From Nematostella vectensis (Eukaryota; Cnidaria; Anthozoa; Actiniaria; Edwardsiidae): a DNA stretch of 64,000 nt. This document shows, piece after piece, positions 39,601 through 51,428 of the stretch. The stretch covers positions 4,935,747 through 4,999,746 of the forward strand of contig NC_064044.1 of the NCBI RefSeq assembly GCF_932526225.1, written 5' to 3'. A model generated the notes under the pieces. It was given only the letters and a program-made list of their open reading frames with translations, was not told the DNA's origin and ran no database searches. Position 1 is the stretch's first letter, and each line of letters begins with the position of its first letter. The translations under genes were made by a program, and so were the position numbers.

Positions 39601-42600
39601 AGAGCAATCTATGGGTACAAAGGGAAGCAATGCACATGGGAGAGCAATCTATGGGTACAAAGGGCAGCAATACACATGGGAGAGCAATCTATGTGTACAA
39701 AGGGCAACAATGCACATGAGAGTGCAATCTATGTGTACAAAGGGAAGCAATGCACATGGGAGAGCAATCTATGTGTACAAAGGGCAACAATGCACATGAG
39801 AGTGCAATCTATGGGTACAAAGGGAAGCAATGCACATGGGAGAGCAATCTATGGGTACAAAGGGCAGCAATACACATGGGAGAGCAATCTATGTGTACAA
39901 AGGGCAACAATGCACATGAGAGTGCAATCTATGTGTACAAAGGGAAGCAATGCACATGGGAGAGCAATCTATGTGTACAAAGGGCAACAATGCACATGGG
40001 AGTGCAATCTATGTGTACAAAGGGCAGCAATACACATGGGAGAGCAATCTATGTGTACAAAGGGCAACAATGCACATGAGAGTGCAATCTATGTGTACAA
40101 AGGGCAACAATGCACATGGGAGTGCAATCTATGTGTACAAAGGACAGCAATAGACATGAGAGTGCAATCTATAGGTACAAAGGGCAGCAATGCACATGGG
40201 ATTGCAATCTATGTGTACAAAGGGCAACAATGCACATGAGAGTGCAATCTATGTGTACAAAGGGCAGCAATGCACATGGGAGTGTAATCTATGCGTACAA
40301 AGGGCAGCAATGCACATGAGAGTGCAATCTATGTGTACAAAGGGCAGTAATGCACATGAGAGTGTAATCTATGTGTACAAAGGGCAGCAATGCACATGGG
40401 ATTGCAATCTATGTGTACAAAGGGAAGCAATGCACATGGGATTGCAATCTATGTGTACAAAGGGCAGCAATGCACATGGGATTGCAATCTATGTGTACAA
40501 AGGGCAGCAATGCACATGGGATTGCAATCTATGTGTACAAAGGGCAGCAATGCACATGGGATTGCAATCTATGTGTACAAAGGGAAGCAATGCACATGAG
40601 AGTGCAATCTATGTGTACAAAGGGCAGCAATAGACATGAGGGTGCAATCTATGTGTACAAAGGGCAGCAATGCACATGGGAGTGCAATCTATGTGTACAA
40701 AGGGCAGCAATGCACATGAGAGTGCAATCTATGGGTACGAAGGGCAGCAATGCACATGGGATTGCAATCTATGTGTACAAAGGGCAACAATGCACATGGG
40801 AGTGCAATCTATGTGTACAAAGGGCAGCAATGCACATGGGAGTGTAATCTATGTGTACAAAGGGCAACAATGCACATGGGAGTGCAATCTATGTGTACAA
40901 AGGGCAACAATGCACATGGGAGTGCAATCTATGTGTACAAAGGGCAGCAATGCACATGGGAGTGCAATCTATGTGTACAAAGGGCAACAATGCACATGGG
41001 AGTGCAATCTATGTGTACAAAGGGCAACAATGCACATGGGAGTGCAATCTATGTGTACAAAGGGCAACAATGCACATGGGAGTGCAATCTATGTGTACAA
41101 AGGGCAGCAATACACATGAGGGTGCAATCTATGTGTACAAAGGGCAACAATGCACATGAGAGTGCAATCTATGTGTACAAAGGGCAGCAATACACATGAT
41201 AGTGCAATCTATGTGTACAAAGGGCAGCAATGCACATGGGAGAGCAATCTATGTGTACAAAGGGCAACAATAGACATGAGAGTGCAATCTATGTGTACAA
41301 AGGGCAACAATGCACATGGGAGTGCAATCTATGTGTACAAAGGGCAGCAATGCACATGGGAGTGCAATCTATGTGTACAAAGGGCAGCAATGCACATGAG
41401 AGTGTAATCTATGTGTACAAAGGGCAACAATGCACATGGGAGTGCAATCTATGGGTACAAAGGGCAGCAATGCACATGGGAGTGCAATCTATGTGTACAA
41501 AGGGCAACAATGCACATGGGAGTGCAATCTATGTGTACAAAGGGCAGCAATGCACATGGGAGAGCAATCTATGCGTACAAAGGGCAGCAATGCACATGAG
41601 AGTGTAATCTATGGGTACAAAGGGCAGCAATGCACATGAGAGTGCAATCCATGTGTACAAAGGGCAGCAATGCACATGAGAGTGCAATCTATGGGTACAA
41701 AGGGCAACAATGCACATGGGATTGCAATCTATGTGTACAAAGGGCAACAATGCACATGGGAGTGCAATCTATGGGTACAAAGGGCAGCAATACACATGGG
41801 AGAGCAATCTATGTGTACAAAGGGCAACAATGCACATGGGAGTGCAATCTATGTGTACAAAGGGAAGCAATGCACATGGGAGAGCAATCTATGTGTACAA
41901 AGGGCAACAATGCACATGAGAGTGCAATCTATGGGTACAAAGGGCAACAATGCACATGGGATTGCAATCTATGTGTACAAAGGGCAACAATGCACATGGG
42001 AGTGCAATCTATGGGTACAAAGGGCAGCAATACACATGGGAGAGCAATCTATGTGTACAAAGGGCAACAATGCACATGGGAGTGCAATCAATGTGTACAA
42101 AGGGCAGCAATACACATGGGAGAGCAATCTATGTGTACAAAGGGCAACAATGCACATGGGAGTGCAATCTATGTGTACAAAGGGCAACAATGCACATGGG
42201 AGTGCAATCTATGGGTACAAAGGGCAGCAATGCACATGGGAGTGCAATCTATGTGTACAAAGGGCAACAATGCACATGGGAGTGCAATCTATGTGTACAA
42301 AGGGCAGCAATGCACATGGGAGAGCAATCTATGCGTACAAAGGGCAGCAATGCACATGAGAGTGCAATCTATGTGTACAAAGGGCAACAATGCACATGAG
42401 AGTGCAATCTATGTGTACAAAGGGCAGCAATGCACATGGGAGTGTAATCTATGCGTACAAAGGGCAGCAATGCACATGAGAGTGCAATCTATGTGTACAA
42501 AGGGCAGCAATGCACATGGGATTGCAATCTATGTGTACAAAGGGCAGCAATGCACATGGGATTGCAATCTATGTGTACAAAGGGCAACAATGCACATGGG

Positions 42601-45600
42601 AGTGCAATCTATGTGTACAAAGGGCAACAATGCACATGGGATTGCAATCTATGTGTACAAAGGGCAGCAATGCACATGGGATTGCAATCTATGTGTACAA
42701 AGGGCAGCAATGCACATGGGATTGCAATCTATGTGTACAAAGGGCAGCAATGCACATGGGATTGCAATCTATGTGTACAAAGGGCAACAATGCACATGGG
42801 ATTGCAATCTATGTGTACAAAGGGCAGCAATGCACATGGGATTGCAATCTATGTGTACAAAGGGCAGCAATGCACATGGGATTGCAATCTATGTGTACAA
42901 AGGACAGCAATGCACATGGGATTGTAATCTATGGGTACAAAGGGCAACAATGCACATGGGAGAGCAATCTATGTGTACAAAGGGCAACAATGCACATGAG
43001 AGTGCAATCTATGGGTACAAAGGGAAGCAATGCACATGGGAGAGCAATCTATGGGTACAAAGGGCAGCAATACACATGGGAGAGCAATCTATGTGTACAA
43101 AGGGCAACAATGCACATGAGAGTGCAATCTATGTGTACAAAGGGAAGCAATGCACATGGGAGAGCAATCTATGTGTACAAAGGGCAACAATGCACATGGG
43201 AGTGCAATCTATGTGTACAAAGGGCAACAATGCACATGGGAGTGCAATCTATGTGTACAAAGGACAGCAATGCACATGAGAGTGCAATCTATGTGTACAA
43301 AGGGCAGCAATGCACATGAGAGTGCAATCTATGTGTACAAAGGGCAGCAATAGACATGAGAGTGCAATCTATAGGTACAAAGGGCAGCAATGCACATGGG
43401 ATTGCAATCTATGTGTACAAAGGGCAGCAATAGACATGAGAGTGCAATCTATAGGTACAAAGGGCAGCAATGCACATGGGATTGCAATCTATGTGTACAA
43501 AGGGCAACAATGCACATGAGAGTGCAATCTATGTGTACAAAGGGCAGCAATGCACATGAGAGTGCAATCTATGTGTACAAAGGGCAGCAATGCACATGAG
43601 AGTGCAATCTATGTGTACAAAGGGCAGCAATGCACATGAGAGTGCAATCTATGTGTACAAAGGGCAACAATGCACATGGGAGTGCAATCTATGTGTACAA
43701 AGGGCAGCAATGCACATGAGAGTGCAATCTATGTGTACAAAGGGCAGCAATGCACATGGGAGTGCAATCTATGGGTACAAAGGGCAGCAATGCACATGAG
43801 AGGTTTTCTTACAATGGCTATAGGTTCCTTGTATTACGGACTGATTTTCAAAACAAAAATAACGTGAGGCCGAAGTGCACATAATTAGATTTTGGCTTTT
43901 TAAGATAATTTTTCCTCAATCATTATTGCCCTGTGTATCAGCTTGGGGACAAAAGGCTCAAATTTCAATGACACTTTACAAAAAGTCGCATCAATTTCAA
44001 AAAAGCCGCACTTGATATTTTGTTTGCTATCAGTTACTAAGTAATTTTTTGCCTTATTCGATGTTAAATGGGCTTATTTGATGCGTCACGTCATGTTTGT
44101 CCGTCATGTCCATGAGAGTGCAATCTATGTGTACAAAGGGCAGCAATGCACATGGGAGTGCAATCCATGTGTACAGAGGTAAACACTACCCACCCTTTCT
44201 TCATCTTCTCTAGCACCATGTTGATTGTTAGTTGGGTTGAAATGTGCACCAGTGCTGCAAGAGACATTTTTATACATAAAGCAAAGCAAAGCATATCTGC
44301 ATATTAATAATAATCTCTTACTAATTCAGGACTGGGAATTAGAAAAATCTCAGGTACATAGATTTCCACCCAGCTTGGACAGGAATCTTGTGAAATCGGG
44401 TGAAATACAGTAAATATGTGAAACAAACCCAAGAGAGACAATGCGGGTTAAAAGTGAGAATGTATGAACATTCTCACAAAAATTAGTCCAAAATCTTGTG
44501 ACGATTGCCTAATGCGGGTGAGTTGACAGCTATATGCAGGTAGCACTTAATTTTTATGTAAGGGTTGACTGATTTGACTGATTTTGATTAGAATTTACAA
44601 CTACACAGTATTATAGAGTGTAAAGTAAAGAGTGCATAATACATGACAGTCATAATTTACCAACAAATTCAAATTCTTCAATTACAAAAAAAGTCTTATT
44701 TGACATTACTATTTAAGTCCCATTGCCAAACTATCACCTTGTGCAGCCATTAGAAAAGTCACCAAACTCATGAATGTGGAAACCATGGTTACCAGGAGTC
44801 AACCCATCGATAGTGCCATCTATAATACAATTATCTCCTGAAACCTGTTTGGGAATAGTTACAGTAAACATCAACAGTACAAATTTCATGCATGTGCTGC
44901 TCACAAGGGGGGGGGGGGGGGAGGGAAGGGCAGTACAGGGAGACACATCAAACATATTGTGGGATGTAAATTTGTGTATTTTATGACCCATACATTTCTT
45001 TTTAAGTTTTATGACCCATACATTTCTTCTTAAGTTCTATGACCCATACATTTCTTCTTAAGTTTTATGACCCATACATTTCTTCTAAAATTTGAGTCCA
45101 AAGGGGGGAGGGGGTTCGCCCTTGAATCCCCCTGGATTCAATACTACGATAGCTAAAAAAATGGCTAAAATATAATATTGACACTTGTGTTGATTTGTAC
45201 AATATGACGTCCAGCCAGAAAGGGTTTAAAGCAACAAAGGGTATACCTGCACAAATCTGGTCAGTCCTTGGACCTTTTCACAATCAATCATCGCAACAGC
45301 AGCCCCTAAATGCTGAGCTGTCTTTCCAGCTATGGAAATTTAAAGGATAAAGAATTTTTGAGGATCATTCTAAAATGGTCACCATAATCACCATCTCCAA
45401 TAATACTGCCTCATCATAATGATCACAACTGTCATTATCATCCTTTTAGTAAAAGCATTCAAGGGGGAGTCGACTATGAATGATAAGGAGGTGAAAGGCA
45501 AACATTTCACCACCCCCTCCCCCCCCACACACACACAACCTTAAAAATACAGTGCCCAACCTTAAATTCTATATTCTTTAATTTCTTCTTTTATCCTCCA

Positions 45601-47659
45601 ATTCTAAAACTTTTCCCAAGTATCAAGTCTAGAAAGCATTAACTACAGAAGTGTATAGCACTGTTTTATTTTTTCAAACAATAGGTGTCTTGAAAAGCCA
45701 TTAGCTGTTACATTATCATTATTATATAATTACTATCATCATCTTCATCAAATTTATAATCATCATTTACATCATTAAAATCACTTTTAACATAATTATA
45801 TATTATTGCGGATACAGTACCTCACTTGCAAAAAGGTTGAGCGAACAACCTCCACAAGCTATTACCATATTATTTATTGGCATCACCATGGTTACCTTAC
45901 CTCTGCCAGCCCCATGGCCGCGAAGAATGGTTTTAAGCTCTGTCTTTTCCAGCATTTCCTGGACCTGTCCAGATGGTAATACTGTGTCCACAATGACACA
46001 TTGCTCTCCAAGATCTACACTGTATGATGAGACCCCTGCAGAGATCAAGAATATCACAAGAAATAAAGGCTGATTTTATTGGGTAATTAGCATCAGTAGT
46101 CATAATAAATTATACACTTAATTGTGATTATAATCACATACTCAGTCAAGAAAAAGAATTTGCTGTATCTTTTCTTATTGAAGAAATATATTTTTATATG
46201 GGTGTTACACTGACTGCACGAGCGTGATTGATGCCTTCAGTCATGTGCCTAGGGCAACTATTGATTAGGCGCTCTATAAATGTTGATATTATTACCATTA
46301 CTTTCGTGCTAGCCTGCTGTCTGTGAAGTTTGTAAAATCAGCTGTTATCATGTACCTTGCACCCCATCAAGGACTTGCTTAACTTTATTTACACATTTTT
46401 CACACGTCATTTCCACAGCGAATTCCATCTGTTAATAAAAAAAGATATTCAGATGCTAATATAATTTCTATTGAAAACAAGACAGGAAAATTCTAACAGT
46501 GGTGATAAGCTATGAGTGATAAGGGATTGTCTAATTGGGCCATTGCAGTACACGGATTCAACAGTAAAGGGATTCGTGTTGTTGAAAACGCATCACTTGA
46601 TTCACGTCCACACAATCTTTTTTGCAGCATTTTCGCCTGGATCCAGCTGTCCACACTAACACGGATTCAAACGTTTGAAAACACTGAAAGGTGCTGAGTG
46701 ACACCATTTTTATGATATGCTCACGCTCATAGCAGCAGACATGCCAGGGATATGATGCCATTTTCATTTTGATAGAGATTCGACCATCCAAACTAAGGAC
46801 CAAAGTATACAGAATCAATTTGATTCCCTTTCAACAGCATTTCCAAAAGTATCGGGATTTGCTGGATCCTACCCCACATTAGTGTGGACAGAATGCCTAA
46901 ATGTATCAAAAAGTATATGGATTCAAACAAATCTGTGTTAGTGCGGATGGCTCCTAAGGCCCCATTCATACGTCACACTTCTTCTGTGCCTTATCTTAGT
47001 ATTTAAGGCCTGATTCATGTCATGATCCTGTTGTGTCAAACCTAATGTCTATTTGTGTACAATACAATGCAATAATCCTTGTTTTTATTTACAGTTTTCT
47101 AACAAGTGACCCTCATAAGCATTGTAAGCACTGTCACTGGGGGTGGTCACTGCCAGAGGGTTTATTGCGTCCCCAGTGGTTCTTTTACGTCCCTTCGGTT
47201 CAGGTTAGTGTAGTGCAGCTTGAAGAGACGGGACCTCCGTTTTAGTGTCCTTATCCGAGAAGACTGGAAACACGGGAGAATAACTTCAACTCACTTGTGA
47301 CACAAATTCAAATCAAGGCAGGGACATGGAAAAATCCCCAGTTTGAGCCAGGATCCGAACCTGGGACACACAAGTAGCTTGCGTCCAACGTTGATTCAGA
47401 CGTCGCACTAAATAGGTTGTGCTAAAAGGGTTGTGAGTTAGTCACAGTTGACTTGATGTAGAGTTTCTGTTGCACAACTCAAAAAAGCTCGACGTTTAAA
47501 TCGGTGTAGTGCTTTTGCCGTGCATGCTAAATTTAATTCTGAACGCAATTATTTCAGACGTCGAACGATTCATGTGCCAAATCCGCCGCACGACAGAAGC
47601 GCGATGTATGAATCAAGCCTTACCCGTGTTTCCGTTGGCACTTCACTCATCGATGCCAT
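33686..47659 (-). CDS. CCS: CCS, copper chaperone for superoxide dismutase
   Basis: Nine exons on the minus strand: 47659-47624, 46428-46356, 46035-45901, 45329-45247, 44844-44738, 44254-44194, 34626-34549, 34369-34266, 33806-33686; 798 bases, 265 residues (human 274). Domain 1 is an Atx1-like fold with MTCEKC (MxCxxC, Cu(I) binding). Domain 2 is SOD-like: [68 protein letters not shown]. Domain 3 carries the CxC motif (KYCACDGR) used to pass copper and form the SOD1 disulphide. The protein acts in the cytosol. The intron between exons 6 and 7 (34627-44193) is filled by a 40-bp satellite, and the exon 1 donor overlaps the end of a transposon-like element. Confidence 0.95.
33886..34215. repeat. 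Minisatellite, period about 37 bp
   Basis: About nine units of CCAAGTCATCTGTTTGACCC followed by ACTCATGACCCCCCTCC, within the last CCS intron and ending about 50 bases from exon 34266-34369. Confidence 0.9.
35079..43803. repeat. 8.7 kb satellite array of about 218 units of 40 bp
   Basis: The unit begins AGTGCAATCTATGTGTACAA and continues AGGGCAGCAATGCACATGAG. Variation is confined to a few sites: AGTG/AGAG/ATTG; CAATCT/TAATCT; GTG/GGG/GCG/AGG/ATG before TACAAAG; GGCAGC/GGCAAC/GGAAGC/GGACAGC; TGCAC/TACAC/TAGAC; ATGAG/ATGGG. Length is held at 40, with a two-base insertion near 35893. Multi-unit blocks recur, so the array has higher-order structure. Many plus-strand frames stay open by chance for up to 549 codons because 40 is not a multiple of 3 and the unit has few stops; I do not call these genes. 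The whole array is intronic to CCS, antisense to these frames. Confidence 0.98.
44109..44176. repeat. Isolated 1.7-unit copy of the 40-bp satellite beside a CCS exon
   Basis: After about 305 bases of unrelated sequence, 1.7 satellite units recur, ending 18 bases from CCS exon 44194-44254. The segment could be the ancestral seed or a fragment split off by an insertion. Confidence 0.9.
44380..44532 (+). repeat. Dispersed repeat family C, copy 2
   Basis: Aligns to the reverse complement of 9268-9425: GACAGGAATCTTGTGAAATC, GTAAATATGTGAAA, GAGAATGTATGAACATTCTC and the GCCTAATGCGGGTGAGTTGA end. The GAATGTATGAACATTC part is an internal palindrome. Confidence 0.65.
44983..45086. repeat. Tandem repeat, period 28 bp, four copies
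   Basis: Four units of ATGACCCATACATTTCTT followed by CTTAAGTTTT in a CCS intron; nearly identical, so recent. Confidence 0.92.
47005..47621. mobile_element. 617-bp inverted-repeat element abutting the CCS exon 1 donor
   Basis: The ends AAGGCCTGATTCAT (47005-47018) and, inverted, ATGAATCAAGCCTT (47608-47621) match at 13 of 14 bases and are flanked by TA. The right end overlaps the GTAAGG donor of CCS exon 1 (47618-47623 on the plus strand). Inside is a stretch (about 47100-47395) with CCAGGATCCGAACCTGG, which on the minus strand resembles an RNA polymerase III B box. Confidence 0.6.
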
Positions 47660-47913
47660 CTTGAAAACCAAGAGATTTAACAAGTAATAAGCAATGTCAC
47701 ATTGAAACACGGACAAACGATAATAACGAGGAAATTATAGCGTAACTTATGCTTCGAAAAAGTTTAGCCGTGGGTGTCAAGTTCAAAATCACAAGTTGCT
47801 CCTTTCCTGAGCTGCGGGGACTCGGGAGAGTAGTTTTACACAGGGTACCCAAAGCTCTATTATTGTTACACATGCGCAGTAGAATTTCCACGTGAAAGCC
47901 CGGGAAAAAGAAA
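47660..47913. promoter_or_regulatory. 254-bp bidirectional promoter CCS / exonuclease gene
   Basis: Divergent starts are 254 bases apart. The CCS ATG lies in CAAGATGGCATC and the exonuclease ATG in AAAATGGCGGAT, both YY1-like contexts. No TATA box is seen. Confidence 0.65.
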
Positions 47914-50900
47914 ATGGCGGATAACAGCGAGAAAGAAGGGAAGGGAGAGCCATTATTTATATTTTACGACAGCGAAGCGGCAAACGCGAACATATACACA
48001 GGGGATTTAATCGAAATAGCAGCGAAATGCCACCCAGAAATCATACCCGGTTCATTCAGCAGTTTAATCAACACGAAACAAAAGCTTTGTAACTTCGGTG
48101 AGTAAAGGCTAAAAATGGCGACAAATTCTTGGAAAATGCCGATACTCATTTTTCCATGGCATCGGATTCGATTTATTTCCCGTTATACGCACATCTGTTT
48201 TGGTATTACATGTGTTGATATTCAGAATTTAGCCGTATTGCTGTTAGATTCCGCTATTTGTTGAACACTTGTGTGAGTAGAGTTTGGCGTTGGTTTGGCG
48301 TTGCATAAGTAAATTATGAGTAAGGGTTGATTTGCTGTGCTTGGGATGTGAGGAATGACAAAACTGCTTTGCAGACTTCTCCCTACTCTTTGAATATTTA
48401 TATCCTATGCCTTAAATGAAGGCATTATCATGCGATTCGGGTTTAAGGATATCATAGACAGCCTAAATGTCTAAAAAAAAAAACATAAAAGAATGCTTTT
48501 AGTATTCGTTTAATAAATATGTTATGACTACTATTTTATATTTAACAATTATACCATTTCCATTGAGGTGGATAGTATATGGTATGATGGAAATGGTATA
48601 AATGTTTTAGTATATTAATCAAGCTTTTTCTTGTTGGAAAAACTTGCAAATTGGCTGTTACACCCGCTATTTTGCTTTATTTCGAGGTGTGGGAAAATAT
48701 CCACCTCCTAGGAGGTGTATATTGCATTTAATCCCGGGTTTCTCAACCAATCAAATTGCTTGTTCTTGTGAGGTTCCCAAGTTTAATATACTAAAAAAAA
48801 TATCTCGAATTTCTGCTTAAATTTCCTTGAGTATTTCCACTAAAATGTTTATGATATATTTTTAAAAACATGGGGTACAATGTACTATATCATAGAAGCT
48901 ATTTAAAAGCAATATGTCAGGGCTTTCATGAGAAGGCGATGGAGATTCATAAGTAGGGGGTGGAAGTTATTTTATTTTTTTAGTTCAAATAAAACTTAAG
49001 TCGACTTTTAAAAAGATGTAGCTGATGCTCAGTGGAAAATAGCTGGCGCTTCCGCCGGCCGCCTAGTGAAGCCCCTGTATGTTTTTAGAAAAGTTTATGC
49101 ACACCTTTCTGTTATTCCATATTCTGAGAAACACAGGACTACACATATTTCGAATACAAGTCTATGATTGGTATGCCCTCAAATACTGTCAGCAACCAAC
49201 ATAGTAGCTGCCTTACCTTAAAAGAGGGGGGCTTAAAGCCACATTGTCCCCAGTTTACTTCCGGCCTATTAATAGTCTCCAATGATTTCTAACGGAAAAC
49301 ATGAAAAAAAATTTCAAAACTGTGAAAGCAGTATGTCTATTGGAAGTTTCTTCGAGGATGTGACTGATTATTTAGAGTGGATGGCCTGTTAAATACCACA
49401 GATTCTAATAGATTCTTTTGTCTCAGTTCTTTTGTCAGTTGAGGTTTTCGTTGGACCTCCAGATAAAATGGTGACAAAGTGGCTTTAAGCCCCACTCTAT
49501 TACGTTATACAAAACAGCATTTTTAAAATAATTTCTGCTTGTTTATTAGCTTTAGAAAAGTGTGGTATCAGCCAAGACCAGCTGACAGGAAAACCATACC
49601 TACCAGGAGTGATGGCCAGATTTCTGGACTGGATTAAAATCATGGTCCACCGAGCAGAGAACAGAAGAGAGACCACATATTATCCAGGTAGAGAATGTGT
49701 TAGATTCAAGGCACCCTGTCATAAAAATATATTGCTCAGGGGCAGACCAAATGGTTATAATAACAGAAGGGGATGGACTAGGATTTCAAGAGACAATGGG
49801 ACTCCATTGTTCTCCCATGAATTTCCTTATTTTTAAACAAGGACCTGCAAAATAAAAGGCTACACTGTACTGCACCTGACAAAGTCTAGTGAGAATGATG
49901 ACTTATCGTATTTCCCAGCATATAATGTGCACTTTTTTACTCCCAAAATGACCACGAAAAATGGGGTGCGCATTATATGTGGAACCAATTGTTCTCAATA
50001 TGATAAAAAGTGGAAATCAATAAGAAAATGTGGCGATCCCATTGTAGGTGAGAAACAGTCACAAAACCACATAGTAAAAGGTATTTTAAATGAAGAATAT
50101 CTTTAATTTCCTCACCATGTGTTTTGTAAGAAAATAAGCCCAAAAACTTGCCAGAAAAACAGCAAGTATTTAAGCTTCCTTCGCAATTTTCTTGTTGTCC
50201 ACCATGTTGGAATGTTATTCGACCCAGCCTCTTTGCACCTTGTTCAAAATGGCGGTAATTGCTGTGAACGAACACAAGCTTGCATTTCAATGTTCCATGT
50301 GAAAATACAAATGTTCAGCGATGAGAATAACAGTTTTACAGTTGTGCTAAGATGCGCTGGCTGTGCATTAGAGGTTCAGTGTGATTATCACCTTCAATTT
50401 CAAAAGTAGAAAAGCATTTACCATGCTTATTTATAGATAAATTGAATTTTGAATCGGAACATTTAAGTATCTCATCTTGATACTTCTGTTTTTTTGTTTG
50501 TTTCTCATTTCCTTGTTTTTTTCTATTGGGGTGCGTATTATACTCAGGTTTGCGAATTATTTTTTAAAAAGCCCTTGAAAATTGGGGTGCAGATTATATG
50601 CAGGTGGGCATTATATGCCAGTAAATATGGTATACTGTACTAAGTCTGCATCAGGCGGGATCTAGGGTGGGCGGAGCGGGACCCGGCCCCCTATTTTCAG
50701 ACATTTGGCATGAACAAGTAAAATAAAAAGGAATACAATGACATCTACAGACCAACAATGAAATCAGCCCCCCCTCCCGCCCTTTTTAAAACCCTTGCTG
50801 TTGCAAACTGGGAATTCCCATTGTCAGCTTGCATTGTTCTGCTTTACTTTTTCTACCTCAGTAACAACATGTCCTTATTCTGTTTTGCCTCAGTGCTGTG

Positions 50901-51346
50901 TGCTCATGGAGGCTACCAGTTCGATTTCCTTATTCTGTTTGCCAATCTGGAGAGAGTCGGAGTTACTAGAGAGCAGCTTATGGAACGCAATCTGCATTTT
51001 GCAGACACCTTTCTATATTGCACCGAGGTTTGTACAGACCCAGAGCCCAAACGTCATTCTTAACTCTGTTTCCTTTTTTACCCCTTGAATCTGTTGTAAA
51101 AGCAATCATCATCATCATCATCATCATCATCACATCATCACCATCATCATCACCATAATCATCATCATTATCATCATCATCATGAATAAAAAAATTATAG
51201 TGCAAATAAGCACATATGTAAGATCATAATTCCCTTGAGAAATAGAGAAAATAGAATAATTAGAAGAAAGAATAATTAGAACATGAAGCATAAAAAATGC
51301 ATTGATGTAGTAACACATTTTGGTGAATTTAAATCTGTTGTAACAG

Positions 51347-51428
<82 letters not shown>

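Noticed and set aside
41630-43279. A 549-codon open frame (and dozens of others) in the 40-bp repeat region
   Set aside because: It is a by-product of a satellite with few stop codons; frames are broken at random by unit variants, lie antisense inside a CCS intron and show no coding constraint.
35079-43803. CRISPR array, because of the regular 40-bp periodicity
   Set aside because: Units are contiguous with no unique spacers, the host is an animal genome, and no cas genes are present.
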